This document shows positions 17,388-26,724 of a stretch of DNA of 32,974 nt, piece after piece. The DNA is from an uncultured candidate division Zixibacteria bacterium (lineage in GTDB: Bacteria > Zixibacteria > MSB-5A5 > GN15 > PGXB01), in the NCBI GenBank assembly GCA_937867135.1, contig CALMKK010000177.1:1-32974 (forward strand), written 5' to 3'. Each line of letters opens with the position of its first letter. The first letter of the stretch is position 1. Both the position numbers and the translations under genes were made by a program. The notes below the pieces were generated by a model. That model did no database searches and had not been told where the DNA came from. It saw nothing but the letters and a program-made list of their open reading frames with translations.

Positions 17388-19081
17388 TCCGGTTTCGGCG
17401 TTTCCCGGCTATTTTATTAATAATATTTTCGGCATTGTTGTTTTCGCAATGCGCGAAGATTGAGCCGCCGCCGGGCGGTCCGGAAGACAAAACGGGACCA
17501 TCGGTGTTAAGTACCGTCCCCGTCACGGGAGCGGTAAAAATTCCTCGTTCCAATACGGTGGCGATAGCCTTCTCCGAAACGGTTGATCATCGTACCGCCG
17601 AAGCCAATTGCTTCATCACTCCACTTACGGAAAAAAAATTGAAATTCAAGTGGCGCGGTAAAATACTTAATATTACAATGCCGGATTCTTTTGCGGAAAA
17701 AACAACATACATTGTCAATATCGGTTCCTCGGTGGCCGATTTCCGCGGCAATAAAATGGCCCAGTCTTTTCAATTTGCATTTTCAACCGGCGACAGTATC
17801 AATCAAGGCAAGATTACAGGCAAAATTTTTCAGGGCCCAAACCCCGCTTCGGGAATGTCAATCGGTCTATATGACACCGTTTCCGCCTATTCATATAAAA
17901 CCTTCGACTCGGTTATTCCGAAATTTTTGACCCAATCCGGCGGAGACGGGAAATATATTCTGGATTATCTCCCGTACGGGAAATTTGTGGCGCTGGCCTT
18001 TAAGGATATAAATAATAATAAGAGGTTTGATTATCCCGATGAGGATTACGGCATTCCCAGCCGCCTTACGAATATTAAGGCCGGAGGAGAATCGCCCGGC
18101 ATTGATTTTTATATGCGCCGTACCGATACGACGTCGGCGGCGATTTTATCGACATCAGTAACACTGGATCGTCTGGTGAAAGTCCGTTTTTCCCGCAAAT
18201 TCCCTGGGAAATTATTGGCAGGCAATTTGGATAAAATATTCATGATTGCGGAAGATAGCGGGCGGGGCAAGCTTTATCCCTCATCCCTATTTGAAAATCC
18301 TGAGGATACCCTGACGACTTATAGCCTATTTTTTCCCAAGATCGAAGAAGGTTCGTGGCGCCTGGCGTTGGAAAAAGGTCTCTTTAGCACTCCCGACACG
18401 ATTGGTCTAATTGAAGGAAGTCTGATGCAGGTTAAATTCGGGGTTGATCAGAATCGACCTACGGTTGTAGCAGTATCGCAAAGCGGCCAAACAAATTTCC
18501 CCAGCGACTCGACGATTGAAATACTATTTTCGGAGCCGATTGATAAAATATATGCGTCCGACACAATGGCAATCATTCGCAACAGCGATAGTTCCATCGT
18601 TCCCGCTTCTCAAAACTGGAAGGATGATTTTCGTCTCGATTTAAGCATCCCGCCTCGATGGGGTGGGAATTACCGTCTTGATATACATCAGCCTCTAATT
18701 CGCGATATGGCCGGAAATATTTCGGGGGATTCGGTCAAATCATATTCATTTAAAACCTACAGCAAGGATTCCTTGGGGGCCATTTCGGGCACGATGACGG
18801 TATTTTCAGGGGAAGATTCATTGGCCCAAGTTTATCTGAAGTTCAATTCTCTGTCCAATAAACAGTTTTTTCAAGAAAAAATGGGCGGGAAAGAGTTCCG
18901 GTTATCCCTTCCGGGAGGGAAGTATCTTCTATCGGGATTTATCGATCGCAATGGCAATCAAAAGCAAGATATCGGTTTTTTGACACCGTTTGAATTGGCG
19001 GAACCGTCTGCTGTATATCCCGATACAATAAGAGTTCGCCCCCGCTTTGAAACCGCCGGAATAGATTTCTTATTTAAATAA
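17384..19081 (+). CDS. Ig-like (Big_5) domain lipoprotein
   Basis: GTG start overlaps the upstream TGA (GTGA). Lipobox FSQCAKIEPPPGGPEDKTGPSVLSTVP, Big_5-like domain, D.N.NKRFD.PDED segments. Confidence 0.85.
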   Translation: MIRFRRFPAILLIIFSALLFSQCAKIEPPPGGPEDKTGPSVLSTVPVTGAVKIPRSNTVAIAFSETVDHRTAEANCFITPLTEKKLKFKWRGKILNITMPDSFAEKTTYIVNIGSSVADFRGNKMAQSFQFAFSTGDSINQGKITGKIFQGPNPASGMSIGLYDTVSAYSYKTFDSVIPKFLTQSGGDGKYILDYLPYGKFVALAFKDINNNKRFDYPDEDYGIPSRLTNIKAGGESPGIDFYMRRTDTTSAAILSTSVTLDRLVKVRFSRKFPGKLLAGNLDKIFMIAEDSGRGKLYPSSLFENPEDTLTTYSLFFPKIEEGSWRLALEKGLFSTPDTIGLIEGSLMQVKFGVDQNRPTVVAVSQSGQTNFPSDSTIEILFSEPIDKIYASDTMAIIRNSDSSIVPASQNWKDDFRLDLSIPPRWGGNYRLDIHQPLIRDMAGNISGDSVKSYSFKTYSKDSLGAISGTMTVFSGEDSLAQVYLKFNSLSNKQFFQEKMGGKEFRLSLPGGKYLLSGFIDRNGNQKQDIGFLTPFELAEPSAVYPDTIRVRPRFETAGIDFLFK

Positions 19082-19098
19082 AGACACGTTGAAAAAGA

Positions 19099-19121
19099 GG
19101 CGGGAAAGAATCTTTCCCGCC
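19099..19121. terminator. Bidirectional terminator between convergent genes
   Basis: GGCGGGAAAG-AAT-CTTTCCCGCC, perfect 10-bp stem between genes ending at 19081 (+) and 19145 (-). Confidence 0.65.
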
Positions 19122-19144
19122 CAAGAAATTGTCTGTTTATTTTA

Positions 19145-19741
19145 CTATTGAAGCGGACCCCAGAGTTTTAGAACGACCCGGCGATTTTTGGCATTGGCGT
19201 TGGCTTCATCCGGCATCGCCACCGGTTTGGCCTTACCATAACTGACAGTATACATGCGATAAAGAGGAATGCCAAATTTGTCTGTCATATGAGTCTTGAC
19301 AGCTTCAGCCCTTTTTATCCCCAATTCAAAATTATAACTGTCCGAGCCGGTTCGATCGGTAAAACCCGCGATTTCCAGAATAGACTGCTTCACATCAATC
19401 ATCTTCTGTCCCAGCGCTTCCAAGTTATCCGTGGAAACCTGATTCAATTCATAGCTGTCAAAAGCATAATTGACGGTTCCTTCCCAAATGACCTGATAAT
19501 TTTCAAAGCCTTTGGCCTGATTGAGAGCCATATCGGTCTTTTTGGAAAGCTCATCGGTAGTTGCCTGAATCCTCTTAATCTCCTCGGCATTGGCGTCCGA
19601 TTGCGCCTTGGCCGAGCTAACATCGGCCTGCACTTTGGATTGCATATCGGCTATCTGCTTATCGACGTATCCCTTGCTTGCGCAACCTGCAATAAGCACC
19701 AATAAGGCAACCATAGCCGCAAAAAGGACTTTATTTCCCAT
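19145..19741 (-). CDS. OmpA/Pal-like lipoprotein with coiled-coil N-terminus
   Basis: Lipobox LIAGCASKGY; coiled coil; OmpA-like YAFDSYEL...GFTDRTGSDSYNFELGIKRAEAV...NRRV. GGAGG-type SD upstream. Confidence 0.88.
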   Translation of the reverse strand: MGNKVLFAAMVALLVLIAGCASKGYVDKQIADMQSKVQADVSSAKAQSDANAEEIKRIQATTDELSKKTDMALNQAKGFENYQVIWEGTVNYAFDSYELNQVSTDNLEALGQKMIDVKQSILEIAGFTDRTGSDSYNFELGIKRAEAVKTHMTDKFGIPLYRMYTVSYGKAKPVAMPDEANANAKNRRVVLKLWGPLQ

Positions 19742-19836
19742 TTCTCCTCCGGTATATAAGACGTTAAAGACTTTTTTATACCTAAAAGTAAGGCTTTTGC
19801 CCTTATACTGTCAAGCAAAAAAATGGTTCCAGCCGG

Positions 19837-20640
19837 CTATTGCTTTATGGCTCCGGCAGTTACGCCGGATACAATCTGCCGCTGGAAGAATAGAAAAACG
19901 ATTAAAATTGGGACAACCGCTAGTGTCGAGCCAGCCATCAAGTGGGGCCAATCAATCGCCTGATGCCCCTGATAAAGGGCCAGCCCGACCGGAAGTGTTC
20001 GAACCGATTCTGACGATGTCAAAATAAATGGGAAAATAAAGGAATTCCAGTTGGTCATGAAGGATTGAATAGCCAGGACCGCCAGGGCCGGCTTGCAGAG
20101 AGGCATTACCACCCGGGCAATAATAGTTAATTCGCCGGCTCCGTCGATGCGGGCGGCTTCCTCCATTGACGACGGCAAGCCATCGATATACTGCTTAACC
20201 AGAAATATGCCAATGGGATTCACCAAAAAGGGGAGAATCAGGGCCCAATAGGTATCATAAATTCCGGCCTTATAGACAATCAAATAAAGGGGTATTATTA
20301 TGATATGAGCCGGGATCATCAGGACAAATATAACCGAATAGAACCAGAATTTCTGCCCGATAAAACGATACCGCGAGAATGCATATCCCACCATGAAGCA
20401 AAACAGGATGTTGCCCAGAGTAACAACTATCCCGACCAGAATGGAATTCAGCAGATAGACGGCCATCTGCCCCGAACCAAAAATGTCCAGATATGATTTG
20501 AGGGTAAATCCGGTCGAGAAGAGACTTATCAGGTCCATACCCAAATCGCCCGGTGAAAAGGAAACACGAAACATCCAAAGTAGGGGGAATATCATCACAA
20601 TGAGAATTGATGAAAGAATGAGATACTTTATAATTTTCAT
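19837..20640 (-). CDS. Sugar ABC transporter permease (MalG/UgpE type)
   Basis: Multiple TMs; EAA-like motif EEAARIDGAGELTIIARVVMPLCKP. Confidence 0.92.
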   Translation of the reverse strand: MKIIKYLILSSILIVMIFPLLWMFRVSFSPGDLGMDLISLFSTGFTLKSYLDIFGSGQMAVYLLNSILVGIVVTLGNILFCFMVGYAFSRYRFIGQKFWFYSVIFVLMIPAHIIIIPLYLIVYKAGIYDTYWALILPFLVNPIGIFLVKQYIDGLPSSMEEAARIDGAGELTIIARVVMPLCKPALAVLAIQSFMTNWNSFIFPFILTSSESVRTLPVGLALYQGHQAIDWPHLMAGSTLAVVPILIVFLFFQRQIVSGVTAGAIKQ

Positions 20641-21500
20641 TGCAGCGACCTTTGTTGAAAAAGGCCAAATTGGGCCAGAGAAAACACGGCGATTATCAGA
20701 AACAAGATATAGGCGGCCGCCGAAGCATAACCGAACTCGAAACGGCTGAGGCCGGTTTCATAAATAAAATAGACAGCCGTAGAGGTGCCACTTTTGCCGC
20801 CGGTCATGACGAATATTTCCGTGAATATCTGAAAGGATTTAATGGTGTTAATGACCACGATAAACAGCGCCACCGGTTTGAGCAAAGGCAAAGTAATTGA
20901 GAAAAACTGCCTGGTTCGGCCTGCCCCGGCCACGACGGCGGCTTCATATAATTCTTCAGGAATCGATTTCAGGCCGGCCAGGAAGAGAAGCATATAATAT
21001 CCGACCGACATCCAGATATCCATCGCCATTATGGCCATAAGAGCGGTTTTATTGGACAATAGAAAGCCATTCTCCGGGGGGCCCAGACCCAGTATTTGGG
21101 CCAAAATATGTATATACCCGCCTCGTGAATAGAGATTGGTAAAAATAAGGGCTATAACCACCATGGAGGTAATCGATGGCATAAAATAGCCGGAACGAAA
21201 TATGGTTCGTCCCGCAAATTGCTTTTCGACCAAAAGAGCCACTAACAGAGCCACTATGGTGGTTACTGGAATGGTTCCCAGTACAAAATAAAAGGTATTC
21301 TTTAAAGCTTCCGTGAAGGCGCTATCCGAGAAGAGCGCCGCGAAATTTTGAAAACCGACCCAGTGAAAGGAGGGTCGCAGGAGGCGATAATCAGTAAATC
21401 CCAGATATAGTGAGTATAGTAAGGGAAACAGCCAGAAAATTAAAAAGGTCAAAATCCAGGGTGAGGCGAACAGGGATCCGACAGCCCGGCGTGAATTCAT
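20637..21500 (-). CDS. Sugar ABC transporter permease (MalF/UgpA type)
   Basis: Multiple TMs; EAA-like motif EELYEAAVVAGAGRTRQFFSITLPLLKP; ATGA overlap with the next gene. Confidence 0.92.
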   Translation of the reverse strand: MNSRRAVGSLFASPWILTFLIFWLFPLLYSLYLGFTDYRLLRPSFHWVGFQNFAALFSDSAFTEALKNTFYFVLGTIPVTTIVALLVALLVEKQFAGRTIFRSGYFMPSITSMVVIALIFTNLYSRGGYIHILAQILGLGPPENGFLLSNKTALMAIMAMDIWMSVGYYMLLFLAGLKSIPEELYEAAVVAGAGRTRQFFSITLPLLKPVALFIVVINTIKSFQIFTEIFVMTGGKSGTSTAVYFIYETGLSRFEFGYASAAAYILFLIIAVFSLAQFGLFQQRSLQ

Positions 21501-22732
21501 TTATTATCTATCAATTTCTGGATTTTGCCGCGAGCCGCATATAAACCGTCGGCCACCGGCATCCCCTTAAATAGAACTTCCTCCAACATCGTCTCAATGA
21601 TATCTTCAATATATACCCATTGCGGATCAGGAGCAGGGAAAGGGGAGAGATTGATTTCCTTAATAAAAATCTGCAGGGCCGGGTCATCGTTAAAGAACTT
21701 ATCGTTGGCAGTTTCTTTATTTGACGGATTCGCCGAATAATTGGCTTTACAAAAGGCCAGTTGATTTTCTCTGTCGGTTATATATCGGATGAATTTAAGA
21801 GCCTCGGCCCGATGCGGCGATTTGGCGCTGACCGATAAATATTCTCCGCCGACGAATGATTTTCCGGGGTAGACAGGACCGGGAATAAGAGCGGTCATGA
21901 AATCAATATTAATTTTTTCATTTCTAATTCGTTTCAAGAGCCAGTCGCCGGAAATAATCACGCCGACCTTCCCAGCCAGGAAAGCATCTTCGATCCGTCG
22001 CTGGGTATCTACCAGAGAACAACTATCGCTCAGATTTTTGTAATACTTGAGGGCATCGTACCCTTTTTGACTTGAGATGACGGCGAAATTGCCGTTGCGG
22101 CTGATAATTCTGCCGCCAAAGGACCAGAAAAACGGCAGGAATTTTTTGTAAAGGGTATGCTTCTCAGCGGCATTAGAGCCGAAGCCCCGCACCCCATTCC
22201 CGAGTGAATCAATTTTGAAGCAAAGGGTTTTCAATTGATCGAAAGTTATGGGAACGAAGTTGGAATCTTTCATAGCTCTGATCATGAGGGTGCGATTAAT
22301 ATATAAGACTCTGGTTCCCAGAATCCAGGGCATGGCATAAATGTCATTATTATATATGGCGGGGGGCCAGCCATAATATCCGGATGTATCTTTAACAAGA
22401 TCTTTAGACATCGGCATTAATTGGCCGGTTGAAGCGAATTCATAAATCCAATCCGAGCCGAGTTCGACAATATCCGGCGCCGTGCCTGAGGAAAAAGCCA
22501 CGACAATTTTTTCATGGCCGTTGCCCCAGGTGAGGTCGGTTAATTTGATTTTAATGTCGGGATTTTGCGCCTCATAATCAGCCACTATTTTTTCAAGAGT
22601 CGGCTTGATTGAGGGATCGGTCCAGAATTGCCACCACTCGATGGTGGTCGGACCGTTATTTTTGCCAGAACATGATAATAGCCCCAGAAGGGAAACAATC
22701 AGAATTATTGCATATAATTTATTTGTTTTCAT
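21497..22732 (-). CDS. Extracellular solute (sugar)-binding lipoprotein of the ABC transporter
   Basis: Lipobox LLGLLSCSGK; ITFDQLKTL, FLAGKVGVIISGDWLL, SVSAKSPHRAEALKFIRYIT typical of family 1 SBPs. Confidence 0.92.
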   Translation of the reverse strand: MKTNKLYAIILIVSLLGLLSCSGKNNGPTTIEWWQFWTDPSIKPTLEKIVADYEAQNPDIKIKLTDLTWGNGHEKIVVAFSSGTAPDIVELGSDWIYEFASTGQLMPMSKDLVKDTSGYYGWPPAIYNNDIYAMPWILGTRVLYINRTLMIRAMKDSNFVPITFDQLKTLCFKIDSLGNGVRGFGSNAAEKHTLYKKFLPFFWSFGGRIISRNGNFAVISSQKGYDALKYYKNLSDSCSLVDTQRRIEDAFLAGKVGVIISGDWLLKRIRNEKINIDFMTALIPGPVYPGKSFVGGEYLSVSAKSPHRAEALKFIRYITDRENQLAFCKANYSANPSNKETANDKFFNDDPALQIFIKEINLSPFPAPDPQWVYIEDIIETMLEEVLFKGMPVADGLYAARGKIQKLIDNK

Positions 22733-22739
22733 GATGCGA

Positions 22740-22768
22740 CTATAAAAAATCTATAGGGCAAATGTCAA
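22740..22768 (-). promoter_or_regulatory. Promoter of the sugar ABC operon, possibly leaderless
   Basis: Minus strand TTGACA (22768-22763), 17-bp spacer, TTATAG (22745-22740). ATG of the SBP is at 22732-22730. Confidence 0.5.
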
Positions 22769-22816
22769 GCAAACTTTTTTATTGATTTGGAGGATAAAAA
22801 GGGATTAAATCGTGTT

Positions 22817-23680
22817 ATGCGGAGTACTTTTATAAAGTTATATATCATTATAACAATCGCTTCATTATGGCCAATCTCAGTCAATGGAGCGGTGGAGGCC
22901 AAAAATGCTCCGCCGTGGTTCGATACCGGGACTTTTCCGACTCTAATCATATCCATAATATCCATTCTTGTGGTTCTTATTGTAATCGACATGGCCAGAC
23001 GGGGGAAGAAGTTCACAATCCGTGAAATCGCCGGACTGAAAGCGATTGAGGAAGCGGTGGGACGAGCGACGGAAATGGGGGCGCCCATGCTTTTTACCCC
23101 CGGTTACGGAAGTGATATACAGCGACCGACCACAATTGCCTCGATGAATATATTATCAACCGTCGCGGAAAAAGCCGCAGAATATGATTGCCGATTGATT
23201 TATCCTACCCACGATCCGGTGATTATGGCGGTGGCCCAGGAAGTGGTCAAGGAAGGTTGTATAAAGGCAGGGTATCCTGAGCGGTTTCATGGTGATGATA
23301 TTTTCTACATTTCTTCATCGCAATTCGGTTACGCGGCGGCGGTCGACGGACTAATCAGCCGTTCCCGACCGGCCTCGATTTTTCTTCTGGGGACCTTTGA
23401 AGCTGAATCGTTGATAATGGCGGAGACCGGCAATAATGTCGGAGCGATTCAAATTGCGGGAACCGATTCGACCATTCAACTGGCCTTTTTTATCGTGGCT
23501 TGTGATTACACTTTAGTCGGCGAAGAACTATTTGCCGCCTCCGGCTATTTGACGAAAAATCAGGCCATATTATCATCTGTTAAGGCGCAGGATGTCATGA
23601 AAATTATCATTGCGGTTTTTGTTATTGTGGCGGTTATTTGGGTGACAATCGATCCTTTATCGAGCTGGTGGAAATATTAA
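22817..23680 (+). CDS. DUF6754-like membrane protein
   Basis: Signal/TM N-terminus, then GAPMLFTPGYGSDIQRPTTIASMNILS...DCRLIYPTHDPVIMAVAQEV...ETGNNVGAIQIAGTDSTIQLAFFIVACDYTLVGEELFAASGYL, C-terminal TM. Start uncertain (TTG 22787 or ATG 22817). Family name from memory. Confidence 0.75.
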   Translation: MRSTFIKLYIIITIASLWPISVNGAVEAKNAPPWFDTGTFPTLIISIISILVVLIVIDMARRGKKFTIREIAGLKAIEEAVGRATEMGAPMLFTPGYGSDIQRPTTIASMNILSTVAEKAAEYDCRLIYPTHDPVIMAVAQEVVKEGCIKAGYPERFHGDDIFYISSSQFGYAAAVDGLISRSRPASIFLLGTFEAESLIMAETGNNVGAIQIAGTDSTIQLAFFIVACDYTLVGEELFAASGYLTKNQAILSSVKAQDVMKIIIAVFVIVAVIWVTIDPLSSWWKY

Positions 23681-24301
23681 ATGCACACCAGAATTCCCTT
23701 ATTGATATGCCTTATCGCCGGAGTCCTGATGTTTCTCCAGTATTTCTCCGGCCATCCGGCGGCGAAAGCAATCTATAACAATATTCTTGATTGGTGGCAG
23801 ATTATTTTCGCGTTTACGTTGTTGGTCGGGGTTTTGGGTTTTATACGAAACAACCTTAGAAGTATCAGCCGAAAAAAGGAGACCCCCTTCAAGACGATTG
23901 CACTGATGGCACTGGTTTCAATGCCTTTTCTGGCTCTTGTCGGGGGGACTAAAATCGGTTCGCCTTTTATGTGGGTTTTTGAATATATGCAGGCGCCGAT
24001 GCAGGCGACCGTGTTTTCGCTATTGGCATTTTTTGTCGCGTCGGCTTCCTTTCGCGGTTTCCGCGCCCGCTCCGTTCCGGCGGCTATTCTACTGGTTTCG
24101 GCGGTAATTGTCCTGGTGGGCCGAGTTCCGCTTACCGAGCATTTTTCGACATCGCTCTCCAAAATCACTTTCTGGATTCAGGATTATCCGTCAATGGCGG
24201 CGCGCCGGGCCATTCTAATTGGCATCGGTCTGGGTTCCATGACCACGGCTTTGCGCGTAATTTTGGGAATTGAACGGACATACTTGCGGGGCGAGCGATG
24301 A
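23681..24301 (+). CDS. Uncharacterised polytopic membrane protein
   Basis: Starts directly after the previous stop; several predicted hydrophobic spans. Confidence 0.8.
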   Translation: MHTRIPLLICLIAGVLMFLQYFSGHPAAKAIYNNILDWWQIIFAFTLLVGVLGFIRNNLRSISRKKETPFKTIALMALVSMPFLALVGGTKIGSPFMWVFEYMQAPMQATVFSLLAFFVASASFRGFRARSVPAAILLVSAVIVLVGRVPLTEHFSTSLSKITFWIQDYPSMAARRAILIGIGLGSMTTALRVILGIERTYLRGER

Positions 24302-25113
24302 GCGGTGAAAAAAGGCGCTGGATAATATTCGCCGCGCTTTTTGCGGTGGCAATCATATCATATATTCTGCCGATTCAAATAGAATCGCGGCCGTCTCCGG
24401 AAGTTCAGAAAAGCTATGATTATATCGAGAATCTGCCCGACTCGTCGGTGATGATGATTTCGTTCGACCACGAAGCTTCATCGCTTCCAGAAATTCAGCC
24501 GATAAGCCTGGCCATTCTGCGGCATCTTTTTCGCAAGAATTTACGGATAATTGGATTGTCGCTCTTTGCCGAAGGAACGGCGATTGGCTATGAAATGCTG
24601 AACAGAACAGCGCGGCAATACGGGAAGATTTATGGGCGTGATTATGTTTTTCTGGGTTTCAAACCGCAGCATATTTCGGCCATATTGGGAATGGGAGAAT
24701 CCATAAGGCGGGTTTTCCCGGAAGATTATTTTGGAAATGAGACCGATACGCTGGCCGTTATGCAGGGGGTTGATAATTACGATAAGGTGGCGATGGTAAT
24801 TTCAATCGCCGACGGCGACCGGGCGGTACAATGGATCGAGTATGCCGGAGCGCGATACAATCAAAAAATAATGGCCGGTTTGACCGCCGCCATGATCACG
24901 ACCTATGATCCGTATTTGGGCTCCGGTCAGCTTTATTCGGTAGTGGGCGGCCTTAAGGGTGCGGCCGAGTATGAAAAACTCTCAGGTCATCTCGGCGCGG
25001 GAAATCGGGGGATGTGGGCACAGACGACCAGTCACATTTTTATTATTGTGATGATTATTATTGGAAATATTGTCTATTTTCGTTCAAAGTCATCGCAAAA
25101 GGGGAGAGGATAG
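24298..25113 (+). CDS. Uncharacterised protein with TM-globular-TM layout
   Basis: ATGA overlap with the upstream CDS; N-terminal TM, ~190-aa soluble domain, C-terminal TM (HIFIIVMIIIGNIVYF). Confidence 0.8.
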   Translation: MSGEKRRWIIFAALFAVAIISYILPIQIESRPSPEVQKSYDYIENLPDSSVMMISFDHEASSLPEIQPISLAILRHLFRKNLRIIGLSLFAEGTAIGYEMLNRTARQYGKIYGRDYVFLGFKPQHISAILGMGESIRRVFPEDYFGNETDTLAVMQGVDNYDKVAMVISIADGDRAVQWIEYAGARYNQKIMAGLTAAMITTYDPYLGSGQLYSVVGGLKGAAEYEKLSGHLGAGNRGMWAQTTSHIFIIVMIIIGNIVYFRSKSSQKGRG

Positions 25114-25114
25114 A

Positions 25115-25729
25115 GTGGATATCGGGATTATTATAGCCGGGCTTTTGACGCTGGCTATTTATTCATTCCTCTATCGGGATAATCCGGTTTATAAAGCGGC
25201 CGAATCGCTTTTGATCGGCCTTTCTATCGGGTATGCGCTGGTTATTTTCTGGCAGACAACTCTGGTGGATCGTCTTTTCCGGCCACTTTTCAATGAAGGG
25301 GATTTGATTTTGATAATCCCACTACTTTTGGGTCTAATGATGTTCAGCCGCTTTTCGCAGAAATTAACCTGGCTGTCACGTCTCCCGATTGCTTTGATGA
25401 TAGGTGCCGGCGCCGGGGTTTCGATACCAGCCATGCTTTATGCTCGGACTTTGAAACAGATATCCGCCTCGGTGGCACCACTATACACTGCTTCGGGGGG
25501 ATTTGATTTCTCCGCTCTGGTTATCATTTTGGGACTTCTTTCAACCCTCGCCTATTTCTATTTCAGCCGGCGGCATGAAGGCGCCATGGGCAAGATGGCC
25601 AAAGCGGGCACATATTTTCTTATGATATTTTTTGGCGCAACCTTCGGGTATACGGTTATGTCCCGACTTTCAACGTTGATCGGAAGAATAGATTTTCTTC
25701 TGACTGATTTTCTGCATGTTTTAAGATGA
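25115..25729 (+). CDS. Uncharacterised polytopic membrane protein
   Basis: GTG start 25115 preceded by GGGGAGAGG. IYSFLYRDNPVYKAAESLLIGLSIGYALV resembles a conserved uncharacterised family. Confidence 0.8.
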   Translation: MDIGIIIAGLLTLAIYSFLYRDNPVYKAAESLLIGLSIGYALVIFWQTTLVDRLFRPLFNEGDLILIIPLLLGLMMFSRFSQKLTWLSRLPIALMIGAGAGVSIPAMLYARTLKQISASVAPLYTASGGFDFSALVIILGLLSTLAYFYFSRRHEGAMGKMAKAGTYFLMIFFGATFGYTVMSRLSTLIGRIDFLLTDFLHVLR

Positions 25730-25854
25730 TTTGTCAGCGCTGCAAAATAAAAATGACGGAATTTAAGCGCTCGTTCCATAAACAACGGAAATGGGTTTGT
25801 TCGAAGTGCGGAAAAATTCGCTTTCAGAAGGTGAAGGAATCCCGGAAGATGTAA
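25726..25854 (+). CDS. 42-aa zinc-ribbon-like small protein
   Basis: ATG overlaps the upstream TGA (ATGA). MICQRCKIKMTEFKRSFHKQRKWVCSKCGKIRFQKVKESRKM* with CxxC-(18)-CxxC spacing. Missing from the supplied track (below length cutoff). Confidence 0.65.
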   Translation: MICQRCKIKMTEFKRSFHKQRKWVCSKCGKIRFQKVKESRKM

Positions 25855-25900
25855 CATCATGGCGGACCTTTCGTATAATTAATCAGAAAATCTAATCGAT

Positions 25901-26668
25901 ATGGAAATTAAAATCGGGACATCGGGATACAGTTTCGAAGACTGGAGAGGGAATTTCTATCCGGAAAAAATAGAGAAAGGAAAAATGTTCGATTTTTACA
26001 AAGAACATTTTTCAACAGTGGAAATCAATTCCACTTATTATCGCATTCCGCATCCAGCGGTAATGGCCAATATTAATAAAAAAGCCCCCGATTCTTTTGA
26101 ATTTATGGTAAAGACGCCGGAAGTTATCACGCATAAAAGAAAAGATATCACGCAGGCGACCAATGACTTCAAAGATTGTCTAAAACCAATGGTTGAATCC
26201 AAGCGATTGAAAGGTCTGCTGGCGCAATTTCCATTTTCTTTTAAATTTTCAAGTTTGAATTTAACTTACATTAAAAATTGTCAGGATTTGCTCAGACCGC
26301 ATCCGCTATTTGTTGAATTTCGTCATGACAGCTGGAATAACCGTGAAATGGCTGAGGCTTTTAAGAAGGCAGGAATCGGCTATGTGTCGGTCGATGAGCC
26401 GCAATTATCCGGGTTATTAAAGCCGATTCTATACAACACTACAGAGACGGCTTATCTGCGCCTACATGGTCGAAATGCCGAACATTGGTGGGGGGGCGGG
26501 GCACTTCGTTACGATTATGATTATTCCGATCAAGAGTTGCAGGAATGGAAAGAAAAAATTCAAAAGCTGGAAGGAAAGGCCAAGAAGCTGTATATATTTT
26601 TCAATAATTGCCATCTCGGACAAGCGGTAAAAAACGCGCGACGAATGATGGAAATGCTTAATTTGTAA
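25901..26668 (+). CDS. DUF72 family protein (YecE-like)
   Basis: MEIKIGTSGYSFEDWRGNFYPE, FSTVEINSTYYRIP, FVEFRHDSW, YLRLHGRN, YIFFNNCHLGQAVKNA. Confidence 0.93.
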   Translation: MEIKIGTSGYSFEDWRGNFYPEKIEKGKMFDFYKEHFSTVEINSTYYRIPHPAVMANINKKAPDSFEFMVKTPEVITHKRKDITQATNDFKDCLKPMVESKRLKGLLAQFPFSFKFSSLNLTYIKNCQDLLRPHPLFVEFRHDSWNNREMAEAFKKAGIGYVSVDEPQLSGLLKPILYNTTETAYLRLHGRNAEHWWGGGALRYDYDYSDQELQEWKEKIQKLEGKAKKLYIFFNNCHLGQAVKNARRMMEMLNL

Positions 26669-26724
26669 TTTTTAGTTGACCTGACAGAGTTACCATATAA
26701 ATTGACAGGTTTAAACAGGTGTTT

